From the NCBI RefSeq assembly GCF_003369915.1, contig NC_046676.1, forward strand, positions 24,428,001 through 24,492,000: a DNA stretch of 64,000 nucleotides. The letters are read 5' to 3'. The DNA is from Drosophila miranda (lineage: Eukaryota > Arthropoda > Insecta > Diptera > Drosophilidae). The translations under genes and the position numbers were made by a program. A model generated the notes under the pieces. That model was not told the DNA's origin, made no database searches, and saw only the letters and a program-made list of their open reading frames with translations. Positions 1 through 12,100 of this stretch are shown piece after piece. The stretch's first letter is position 1. Every line of letters starts with the position of its first letter.

Positions 1-137
1 ACTAATTGAAGATGGCCTGGGCGTCTACATGATCGAGATTAAGCCATCGGAGTCCTGCGATGCCGGGGAATGGAAATGTGTGGTCACCAGCTTTGAGGGC
101 TGTGTGGGCATCTCCACCTGTGCAGTTAACATGGACA
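1..137 (+). CDS. Strn-Mlck: Strn-Mlck, 3' part of an Ig-encoding exon cut by the window edge
   Basis: Frame 2 reads the second half of an Ig domain, with the typical D-A-G-E-W-K-C pattern around the second Ig cysteine. The exon ends at a GTGAGT donor (138-143) after one base of a codon. That base joins the two bases after the CAG acceptor at 194-196 to give Ile, followed by P-R-N-Y-R-K-P, so the reading frame continues into the giant exon. Confidence 0.85.
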
Positions 138-3100
138 GTGAGTGAAGCTTAACGAGAGATTCACTACGAAATTAATTTTGATAAATTCCTTTACAGTTCC
201 CAGAAACTATCGCAAGCCTCGGTTCATGGAGAGTCTTCGTGCCGTTCTAACTGAAGAGGGTCTTGTCTCCTTTGAGTGTAAAGTGGTGGGCTTCCCAACG
301 CCAGTGCTCAAATGGTTCAAGGATGGCCATGAATTGAAGCCTGGTGATGTTTACCAGCTGACAGGAACCAATTCCTTGGGCACCTACTGCTGCATTGCCC
401 GTAACTGCATGGGAGAGACGAGCAGTACGGCCGTGCTCACTGTGGAGGACATACAAAATCAGCTTACCGATGAAGAGCGCATGGTATTCACGCAACAGAA
501 CCAGGCACCCAAGTTTCTGACGGGCCTAAAGAGCACCGATGCCAAAATCAACGAACCCTTCCAGTTCAAGGTGGCGGTGAAGGCCACCCCGGATCCCATA
601 CTGTCCTGGTTTCGGGATGAGCTGCCCATCGATCCGAACGACAGATATAATCACTATCGTGGCGAAAACGACGACTGCTGGCTGCTGGACATAAAGGCCG
701 TCGAGTTTGTGGATCAGGCTGAATGGAAGTGTGTTGCCGTCAATGATTTTGGCACCAGCATAACGTCTTGCTTCCTTAAGCTTCAGATACCCCGGCACTA
801 TAAGAAGCCTCGCTTCCTCGAGTGTCTTCGAGCGGTGCTCACCGAGGAGGGAGCCGTAAATCTCGAGTGCAAGGTCATTGGCGTGCCCCAGCCGGTGCTC
901 AAGTGGTACAAGGATGGTGTGGAACTGAAACCCGGCGATATTCATCGAATCATCTCTGGCCAGGATGGCACTTGCTGCCTGGGCACGTACACATGCGAGG
1001 CCAGGAACTGCATGGGTGTCGTCGCCAGCTCTGCATCGCTTCTGGGCTTTGAGGACGCCCAAAGAAGTCAGAGCCAGGGCCAGAAGAGTGAGCCGCTGCA
1101 CGAAAACGAGCTGCAGAGGAACTACTCGCTCTCCACAATTCAAGAGGAGCGCACATCCCAGATGTATGAGACGCCCGTTGGCGACATAACCATTGACGAG
1201 AAGGGCGATGTGTCATTCTCCTTCGATGGCAAAGAGGTCTCCGTTTCGCTCTACGAAACGCCGGATCTCACCGAGGAGGAGGCCCTCAAGATTGTCGAAA
1301 TGTATGCAGATCAAATATCTGAGCACGTGACGGAGCACAATATCGTTGAGCTGCCACCGTTGCGCTTTGTCAAGGAGACTTCGCAGTCGGGAAAGCTACT
1401 GATGGAGGCTGTTGTCATTGATATAGCGCCCGAGTATTTCAGCCATGAGGAGGATATGCGCACCGAGGCGGATATGGATGACATATCAATTACAGAGATC
1501 ACAGTGCATGGATCGTCCGGAAGGGAAGGAAAACTCGACAAAGACACGCAGCAATATGTGCAAGAATCCTTTGAGAAAATGGAAGAGGAACTGTCGCTGT
1601 CGGCCCCCATACGGAAGCGGAAAAAGTCGCGACCCACTGAGACAGATGAGTTCTTCAGCCTGTCCAAGGCCTCGGCATCGGGTAGCCAGGAAGGGGAGGA
1701 GGAGACATCGGATCTGCAGACCTTTGCCAGTGCCCAAATGTCCACATCCCAGAAGGTAGCCACCCATTCAGCATCTCAGGCCAGTCCGGAGCAGGACCCA
1801 GAGTCATTGTCGGCACCAAAGAGGAAAAAGTCCAAGAAGCCATCAGCCGACAGTGATTCATCAAAGACCAATGAGGATGAGGCACGGCTGCAGGACATTT
1901 CCGGTGCAGTGGGTGATGGTCTCTTGGTGACCCCAAAATCCCACCCAAAAGCAGTCACCGACGAGAGTGAAATCAATCGAAATCTTATGGCCCTAGTGCC
2001 CCTAGCAAAGCTTCTCAAGGTAATTGAGAAATATCTCACGGTAGTGGAGAACGAGGTGGTGGAGCAGTCCACCATGATGATGACGGCGGCTGCCGCAGAT
2101 CAGAGCATTGCAATCATCCGTAACATTATTGATCCTATCAAGCAAATCGAATCGAAGCTACGCGTCTACTCTGGCGAGACACAGATCGATGGCCTCATCC
2201 AGTCCATGGACGAGGACATACGCAAACTCCACATGGGCTTGCAGGTAATTGAAAAGTGTGTGGAGATAGATGAGACTGGGGCAACGCTCATACAGCGCAC
2301 CAGTGTCTGCATCATTGACAGCGTGGCAGATCAAATGAAGCGGGCCCTGGAAGAGCTGAAAATCGTCAGCCGACGATTTGAGTCGGAGTGCCTAAGGGCA
2401 CAAATAGAGCTCACCGCCGATGACATCCAGCAGGGGCTGGATATTACACAGGGCACCATTAAGTCGCAGGCACTGCTTCAGGAAGCACAGGAACTGGAGG
2501 CAGCTAAGCATTTTACCGAAGCCGTCGAGAAGATGCAGGATGTGCCCGACTCTGTATCCTTTGCCACCATATCGGAAGCCAATTTGCCCAGCGAAGCGAG
2601 CGCCCTCAAGGAGATTTGCCATCCAGTGGCAAGGATACAAGAGGCACTGGAACGTGTAGAGATGGAGCTCTCGCTGGAGGACTCGGAGGAGCAGATCTAC
2701 AAGAAAGTGCATCAGAAAGTGCTCGAAAGCATTGTGGAGCCCATTAAACAGCTGCAGAGTACCCTGCAGTCCATCGAAGACAAGACCGAATCCCTGGCAG
2801 GATCCGAGTCTATGGAGCAGAAAATCAATATGGCCATCCTTGATATTGTGACGCCGCCGCTGTTCGAGCTCAATAAGGGACTCGAGGTTATTCTTAACGA
2901 GAAATCTGACAGTGTGGAGGGAGGCATGCTTACAGTTAGCACCGTGGAATCGATGGTGCCGCCCCTGCAGGAGATACAGAATGGCCTGGCGCAGCTAGGA
3001 CAAGATCTGGAAAGTGGCCAGGCCGCGATGACTGAGGTGGCAGAGCAAGAGCTCCGATCCGAACCCGCACTGGATGTGGCCGATACGCAGAAACTCCTGC

Positions 3101-6100
3101 AGTCGTTTGCCCAGGCTGTTTTGCATTTTGAAACTAACATTGAGAGGATTTCGCCTCGCCTCTCGTCGAATGTGAAAGTCCGCTTGTTAAATCTGAAGGA
3201 TGAGCTATCGGCATTGATTGGCACCATCCTAGACAGAGATATAACCAGGCATCACGTGGAGCTGCTCGACAGGCTCAAGCGGCCGGTGGATGAACTCAAC
3301 TACTGTATTCGCCAGACAGAGGTCAAGACTATTTCCGGCTCGTTAGCAGATCTAATTGAGCCACTGAGCATGTTGCAGGATAACACCCAGAAGGGCCATG
3401 GCCTGCTACTCATTGCACGGGAGCCCGATCAACAGGCACTGCAAACGCTCGACAACATTAGAAGTATCATTCGCAACGCAATTATCGATATTGAAGAGCA
3501 CGAGTTTAAGATTCTTCAGCAAGAGATCCAGGAGGATGAACAGCAGGCCTCGCAGCAGCAGCAGGACAAATCATTTAGCGCACTACGGCGAGTGCTCGAG
3601 ACAAAAGTCTCCCTTGATGAGGCCATTAGTAACATTGAAACATTGCAGGTGGCATTAAACAAAATGAGTGAAAGCCCCAGAGCCAATGAAATTCTCAAGG
3701 CATCCGCAAACGAAGCTCAAGTGTCGCTTTTGCGTATCCTGCAGATTGCCAAGGGGCTGGCAACCTTCAGCGAGGCGGAGACTACTCTCGACGTGAACGA
3801 GGCAAACACATCCAGACTCTTGTTCGAGTGTGGTAAAAGCTTTGCTGACCTGGCCAGAGCCCTTGATAATCCAGCAGATCAGTCGGAAGGTGATTTCCTA
3901 AATGCCCTTCATCATTTTAGCGAACTTGTTGGCCAACAGAATCAGAGATCAGGCGAGAAACTCAGCATAGCCGGTCCGCTCACTAGCCTGATTCAAGTGC
4001 TCGAAAGAGTTCACCCTTTGAGGGCATCTGTGGAAGATCTATCGGAAACATTGGACGATGTCTCAGTGCTAAAGTCGATTGCAGAGTCATTGCCCACGGA
4101 GCCCGAAGCAGAGCCCTTAAGCGGCGATAAACCTTCACCAAATGTAGGTGCCTTGCTTGCAGACCTAAACCATGGAATAGCTTCGGTTTTATCTCATTGT
4201 GAAGACGTTGATGTGACTTCTCTAGCCAGCAATGCTGGCCAGCAGGTCCATGCAATCAAAGTCAAGATGCAGGAACTACAGAACAGCATCGCTCTGGTGC
4301 AGGAGACAAACTTCGTGGAGGCTGCTCATTCTTTGTCGGAGTCCAGTCATCAGGGCACTTTTGCTGAGGCCCTCTGCAGCCTGGAACGCTGTGTCCTGCA
4401 TGTGGAGGAGTGTATTGCCCACAGTGGAGTCGAGAATATAAGTGAACTGGAACTTTCAAAACTTAAAACATTGGCCACACCGCTGCGCGATGTAAGGGAA
4501 TACTGTGAACAGATCGATACTCATGTGTTGGAGCATGCCATCGATTTATCCACGCAGGACGATATCTCGGACCTTAAGACCAGTGGGCATAAGCAAACCG
4601 TTTCGGATAACATCCAAGGGGTAGCTGCCGTGGAGGAAGAGCCAAGGGTCGAATTATTTGATATAAAGCAAGGTGTGGCGAGTGGCATCAAACAGCTCGA
4701 GGCCTGCCTGGAGGTCACCCAGACCGATGCCAGCAAAGAAATCCAGCAAGTGGGTGAAATAATGGAGCAGCTAAAGTCCGATCTAAAGAGCATTCAAGCC
4801 GCCCTTGTCTCGGACAACGATCAGCAGGAAACTGTCTTGGCTCAGGCGAAAATAGCTCGGACCATGTTCAAATTGAAGGAGTGTCTAGTGCACACCTATG
4901 AATCGGGACTGGTTGACTCTTTGGAGAATGTGGAGAGTGCTTTCGAGGACATACTACTTTCTTTGCCAGTTCTAGAGACCCAATTGGCAGAGGAGATGTT
5001 TGGCAAAATCGAGCAAGTCTTCAAGAACTTCGTTGTCCATTGCCAGAGTGCAGAAGCACAGGAGCTTATCACCCTGAAGGCACCCATTGGGAATCTTTTG
5101 CATTCCATAGAAGCTGTAGCCGGTCAACCCAACGTTGATATCGAAAAATCATCTGCGGTAGTGGTTCAGCTTCAGACTAGTCTGATGGCTGCATTCAGAA
5201 GTCTCAATGAGGTTAGCGATGCGGCCAGCAATGAACTATTGGGTGGCCTGCTAAAAACTCAGAGCAGCCTGGTGACCGTATTTGATTTCATTGAGAACAA
5301 CGAGAACTCGATTCGAATCATAGAACTGTTGCAGGAAATCGATTCCATTACTGGTGACTTGAACGCCCTGAACCAGATTCCATTTGAACAGACAGTGCCC
5401 ATTGACATTGGAATGATAATCGAAAACGTATCGTCAGGTAAAGCCTTCCTAACTGAAATCGAGGAGGGACTGCAAGCCAACAATCCCCAAAGCATTCTTT
5501 TGCTCGACGAAAACACGGAGGATATTGCTCAGTTGGAATCAACACTAATTCAAATAGAGAAAGAAATTCTTTGTCAGCCTCAACTAACGCAGATAACCGC
5601 ACAGCAATTCACTCTCATAGAAACCCTGCAGCTGCAACTGAATAATCTCAAAGAGAAGCTAACAGAACTGAATGTTTCACTTGCTGAACTCCATAAAGAA
5701 TCGGAATCGGCCCAGGAATCAGAAGAGAAAGAGGTCCTTTGGGAAGACACTGAACCCGAAACCAAAAAGCCAAAGGTAATCGATGAACCTATTCAGCCAG
5801 CTGAGAAGGATATCAGGCAAGATGATCAAAATGTAGATAGATATAGATATATATCTGAGACTCCTGGACAGATATCAGAAGAACAGGTCAAAGAAAGTGG
5901 GATGCCAGTTGAGGAACTGCAGGCCGATGCTAAAAAAGAAATTCACACTGGGGAGGATGCTGACAAGAAGACACAAAAGTCAGAAACTTTGAAGGAAAAG
6001 TTGTTGGATCTATTCAAGGCACTTGTTCTCAACACAAATAACGAGGCATTGCAATCAATTGTGACAGAAAGCCAAGATATTATCGAAAATCTCAGTGATG

Positions 6101-9100
6101 TTGACAAGGTAGCCAAGTCCATTTTTAAATTACGAGAACATATCGTTCACACCTATGACGGAAAGCCAGGAAATGAACAAAATGATAAGCAACTCGCGGA
6201 AGAGTTTATCGAAGACCTTCTTGCGGCCTGCCCAGACGCAGCTGAGCAACTAATACACAACTATCTTAAGGAAATTAAGACAAACGTAATTTTAACTAAA
6301 GCTTCCATTCAGCTTATCGACGAGAGCAACATGTTCACCAAACCATCCCTGTTGGTGCCGAAACTAGTTAATCTGGAAAGGATTTCTGAGAAAATTCAGT
6401 CTACGCAACATTTAGATAAGTCATCTGAAAAGATGATCAGCTTGCAACAGAATCTAATGGACACTTTTATAATACTTGATGACCTACTAGACGAAAAGAC
6501 GGAAATCTTAAAGCCAAAGATTGATGAAATTAAGACGATTTTGCTCGGCGAGTATGACTATATTGAAAAGAAACAAGGAGATCTTCATACTGCTATTGTT
6601 CATGGAAAGATTCACAATGTTACTCAGAAGATGTTGAACATTTGTGAAGATCTGAAAGACGTGATTGGCAAACAAACTCAACATAGGGAAGCAGAAGAAA
6701 TTACAGAGCCTAAACTTCTTACCATCAAGAAACTTGATGAAGAATCCAAACTTTCAGAGGCTAAGACTTTGGAGAAACAATCCATCCAAGAACAGCAACT
6801 GGATGATAAGATGCAGACGCGGGCTGAAGAGGATGCAGAGACGGCCAAGAAAGCTGAACTCTCTGACGATCTTTCTGAAAAGATGTCTGAACTCGAAGAG
6901 AAACAACTGGATGAGAAAAAACAAAAGAAAGCTGAGGACTATGCCAAAAAAATTACCCAACAGGCAGAAGATTCTGAGGTTGCTGCTGATAACATACCCG
7001 AAGAAAAGATTGAAGAAAGCAAGAAGGCCGATGTCAAGGATTCCGAGGCTAAGGCAAAGAAAGCAAAGTCTTTGGAGAAGCAACAACTCGAGGAGAAACA
7101 GCTGGATGAGAAGAAACAGAAGCAAACTGAGAAGGATGCCGAAAAGATGGTCCAGAAGGCAGAAGAATCTGAGGTTGTTGCTGAAAAAATATGTGACGAA
7201 CAGGTAGAAGAAAGCAAGAAGGCCGATGTCAAGGATTCCGAGGCTAAGGCGCAGAAAGCAAAGTCTTTGGAGAAGCAACAACTCGAGGAGAAACAACTGG
7301 ATGACAAGAAACAGAAGCAAACTGAGAAGGATGCCGAAAAGATGGTCCAGAAGGCAGAAGAATCTGAGGTTGTTGCTGAAAAAATATCTGACGAACAGGT
7401 AGAAGAAAGCAAGAAGGCCGATGTCAAGGATTCCGAGGCTAAGGCGCAGAAAGCAAAGTCTTTGGAGAAGCAACAACTCGAGGAGAAACAGCTGGATGAG
7501 AAGAAACAGAAGCAAACTGAGAAGAATGCCGAAAAGATGGTCCAGAAGGCAGAAGAATCTGAGGTTATTGCTGAAAAAATATGTGAAGAAAAGGTAGAAG
7601 AAAGCAAGAAGGCCGATGTCAAGGATTCCGAGGCTAAGGCACAGAAAGCAAAGTCTTTGGAGAAGCAACAACTCGAGGAGAAACAACTGGATGACAAGAA
7701 ACAGAAGCAAATTGAGAAGGATTCCGAAAAGATGGTCCAGAAGGCAGAAGAATCTGAGGTTGTTGCTGAAAAAATATCTGACGAACAGGTAGAAGAAAGC
7801 AAGACGGCCGATGTCAAGGATTCCGAGGCTAAGGCGCAGAAAGCAAAGTCTTTGGAGCAGCAACAACTCGAGGAGAAACAACTGGATGACAAGAAACAGA
7901 AGCAAACTGAGAAGGATGCCGAAAAGATGGTCCAGAAGGCAGAAGAATCTGAGGTTATTGCTGAAAAAATATCTGAAGAACAGGTAGAAGAACGCAAGAA
8001 GGCCGCTGTCAAGGATTCCGAGGCTAAGGCACCGAATGCAAAGTCTTTGGAGAAGCAACAACTCGAGGAGAAACAGCTGGATGAGAAGAAACAGAAGCAA
8101 ACTGAGAAGGATGCCGAAAAGATGGTCCAGAAGGCAGAAGAATCTGAGGTTGTTGCTGAAAAAATATGTGACGAACAGGTAGAAGAAAGCAAGAAGGCCG
8201 ATGTCAAGGATTCCGAGGCTAAGGCGCAGAAAGCAAAGTCTTTGGAGAAGCAACAACTCGAGGAGAAACAACTGGATGACAAGAAACAGAAGCAAACTGA
8301 GAAGGATGCCGAAAAGATGGTCCAGAAGGCAGAAGAATCTGAGGTTGTTGCTGAAAAAATATCTGACGAACAGGTAGAAGAAAGCAAGAAGGCCGATGTC
8401 AAGGATTCCGAGGCTAAGGCGCAGAAAGCAAAGTCTTTGGAGAAGCAACAACTCGAGGAGAAACAACTGGATGACCAAAAACAGAAGCAAACTGAGAAGG
8501 ATGCCGAAAAGATGGTCCAGAAGGCAGAAGAATCTGAGGTTATTGCTGAAAAAATATCTGAAGAACAGGTAGAAGAAAGCAAGAAGGCCGCTGTCAAGGA
8601 TTCCGAGGCTAAGGCACCGAAAGCAAAGGCTCTGGAGAAGCAAGAACTCGAGGAGAAACAACTGGATGACAAGAAACAGAAGCAAACTGAGAAGGATGCC
8701 GAAAAGATGGTCCAGAAGGCAGAAGAATCTGAGGTTGTTGCTGAAAAAATATCTGACGAACAGGTAGAAGAAAGCAAGAACGCCGATGTCAAAGATGCCG
8801 AGGCTAAGGCACAGAAAGCAAAGGTTCTGGAGAAGCAAGAACTCGAGGAGAAACAACTGGATGAGAAGAAACAGAAGCAAACTGAGAAGAATGCCGAAAA
8901 GATGGTCCAGAAGGCAGAAGAATCTGAGGTTATTGCTGAAAAAATATCTGAAGAACAGGTAGAAGAAAGCAAGAAGGCCGATGTCAAAGATTCCGAGGCT
9001 AAGGCACAGAAAGCAAAGTATTTGGAGAAGCAACAACTCGAAGAGAAAAAACTGGATGACCAGAAACAGAAGCAAACTGAGAAGGATGCCGAAAAGATGG

Positions 9101-12100
9101 TCCAGAAGGCAGAAGAATCTGAGGTTGTTGCTGAAAAAATATCTGACGAACAGGTAGAAGAAAGCAAGAACGCCGATGTCAAAGATGCCGAGGCTAAGGC
9201 ACAGAAAGCAAAGGTTCTGGAGAAGCAAGAACTCGAGGAGAAACAACTGGATGAGAAGAAACAGAAGCAAACTGAGAAGAATGCCGAAAAGATGGTCCAG
9301 AAGGCAGAAGAATCTGAGGTTGTTGCTGAAAAAATATCTGACGAACAGGTAGAAGAAAGCAAGAACGCCGATGTCAAAGATGCCGAGGCTAAGGCACAGA
9401 AAGCAAAGGTTCTGGAGAAGCAAGAACTCGAGGAGAAACAACTGGATGAGAAGAAACAGAAGCAAACTGAGAAGAATGCCGAAGAGATGGTCCAGAAGGC
9501 AGAAGAATCTGAGGTTATTGCTGAAAAAATATCTGAAGAACAGGTAGAAGAAAGCAAGAAGGCCGATGTCAAAGATTCCGAGGCTAAGGCACAGAAAGCA
9601 AAGTATTTGGAGAAGCAACAACTCGAGGAGAAACAACTGGATGAGAGGAAACAGAAACAAACTGAGAAGGATGCCGAAAAGATGGTCCAGAAGGCAGAAG
9701 AATCTGAGGTTATTACTGAAAAAATATCTGAAGAACAGGTAGAAGAAAGCAAGAAGGCCGATGTCAAGGATTCCAAGGCTAAGGCAAAAAAAGCAAGGGC
9801 TCTGGAGAAGCAACCACTCGAGGAGAAACAACTGGATGAGAAGAAACAGAAGCAAACTGAGAAGGATGCCGAAAAGATGGTCCAGAAGGCAGAAGAATCT
9901 GAGCTTATTGCTGAAAAAATATCTGAAGAACAGGTAGAAGAAAGCAAGAAGGCCGATGTCAAGGATTCCGAGGCTAAGGCACCGAAAGCAAAGGCTCTGG
10001 AGAAGCAACAACTCGAGGAGAAACAACTGGATGACAAGAAACAGCAGCAAACTGAGAAGGATGCCGAAAAGATGGCCCAGAAGGCAGAAGGATCTGAGGT
10101 TGTTGCTGAAAAAATATCTGAAGAACAGGAAGAAGAAAGCAAGAAGGCTGATGTCAAGGATGCCGAGGCTAAGGCACAGAAAGCAAAGGCTCTGGAGAAG
10201 CAAGAACTCGAGGAGAAACAACTGGATGAGAAGAAACGGAAGCAAACTGAGAAGGATGCCGAAAAGATGGTCCAGAAGGCAGAAAAATCTGAGGCTGTTG
10301 CTGAAAAAATATCTGACAAACAGGTAGAAGAAAGCAAGAAGGCCGATGTCAAGGATGCCGATGCTAAGGCACAGAAAGCAAAGGCTCTGGAGAAGCAAGA
10401 ACTCGAGGAGAAACAACTGGATGAGAAGAAACAGAAGCAAACTGAAATGGCCCAGAAGGGAGAAGAATCTAAGGTTGTTGCTGAAAAAATATATGGAGAA
10501 CAGGTAGAAGAAAGCAAGAAGGCCGATGTCAAGGATTCCGAGGCTAAGGCACAGAAAGCAAGGGCTCTGGAGAAACAACCACTCGAGGAGAAACAACTGG
10601 AAGAGAAGAAACAGAAGCAAACTGAGAAGGATTTCGAAAAGATGGTCCAGAAGGCAGAAGAATCTGAGGTTATTGCTGAAAAAATATCTGAAGAACAGGA
10701 AGAAGAAAGCAAGAAGGCCGATGTCAAGGATTCCGAGGTTAAGGCACAGAAAGCAAAGGCTCTGGAGAAGCAAGAACTCGAGGAGAAACAACTGGATGAT
10801 AAGAAACAGAAGCAAACTGAAATGGCCCAGAAGGCAGAAGAATCCAAGGTTGTTGCTGAAAAAATATCTGAAGAACAGGTAGAAGAAAGCAAGAAGGCCG
10901 ATGTCAAGGATTCCGAGGCTAAGGCGCAGAAAGCAAAGTCTTTGGAGAAGCAACAACTCGAGGAGAAACAGCTGGATGAGAAGAAACAGAAGCAAACTGA
11001 GAAGGATGTCGAAAAGATGGTCCAGAAGGCAGAAGAATCTGAGGTTATTGCTGAAAAAATATCTGAAGAACAGGTAGAAGAAAGCAAGAAGGCCGATGTC
11101 AAGGATTCCGAGGCTAAGGCACAGAAAGCAAAGTCTTTGGAGAAGGAAGATCTCGAGGATAAACAACTGGATGAGAAGAAACAGAAGCAAACTGAGAAGG
11201 ATGCCGAAAAGATGGCCCAGAAAGGAGAGGTATCCGAAGCTCTGACTGAAAAGGTATCTGACGAACCGAAAGAAGAAATACTCAAAACTATTGTTACGGA
11301 TCCGGCATCCAAGCCTCAAGGGGAAAAGGCTTTGGAAAAACAGTCTGTCTCAGTAAAACAACTGAATGAGAACAAGCAAAAGCAGGATGAGACGGTCGTA
11401 GAAAAAGCCAAGAAAGCAGACATTTCTGAAGAACCCCAAGAACAATCGGTTTTGGAGGGGCAATTTAACGAGGAACAAGAAGTGGTTGAAAAAAGGCTAA
11501 AGCAGGTTGAGACAGAAGCTGATAAGAAGGCCCAAAATGTAGATACTTTGAAGCAAAAGTTATTGATTATATCCCAGGCGGTTGCTCTCGGCACACATAA
11601 CGAGGCATTCCAATTAATTGTAACAGAAAGCCAAGATATTATCGAAAATCTCAGTGATGTTGACAAGGTAACCAAGTCCATTTTTAAATTACGAGAACAT
11701 ATCGTTCACACCTATGACGGAAAGCCAGGAAATGAACAAAATGATAAGCAACTCGCGGAAGAGTTTATAGAAGACATTCTTGCGGCCTGCCCAGACGCAG
11801 CTGAGCAACTAATTCACAACTATCTTAAGGAAATTAAGACAAATGTAATTTTAACTAAAGCTTCCATTCAGCTTATCGACGAGAGCAACATGTTCACCAA
11901 ACCATCCCTGTTGGTGCCGAAACTAGTTAATCTGGAAAGGATTTCTGAGAAAATTCAGTCTACGCAACATTTAGATAAGTCATCTGAAAAGATGATCAGC
12001 TTGCAACAGAATCTAATGGACACTTTTATAATACTTGATGACCTACTAGACGAAAAGACGGAAATCTTAAAGCCAAAGATTGATGAAATTAAGACGATTT

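Noticed and set aside
142..196. ATG at 142 as a gene start before the giant exon
   Set aside because: It lies in an intron: a GTGAGT donor at 138 and CAG acceptor at 194-196 connect the upstream Ig exon in phase.
6754..11319. Antisense open frames of about 1,500 residues (Leu/Phe-rich and Ser/Cys/Phe-rich) opposite the repeat arrays, also at 12313-14412
   Set aside because: They arise because a repeat with no TAA/TAG/TGA on its reverse complement stays open in every copy. Composition mirrors the sense codons and there is no start context, signal or splice evidence.
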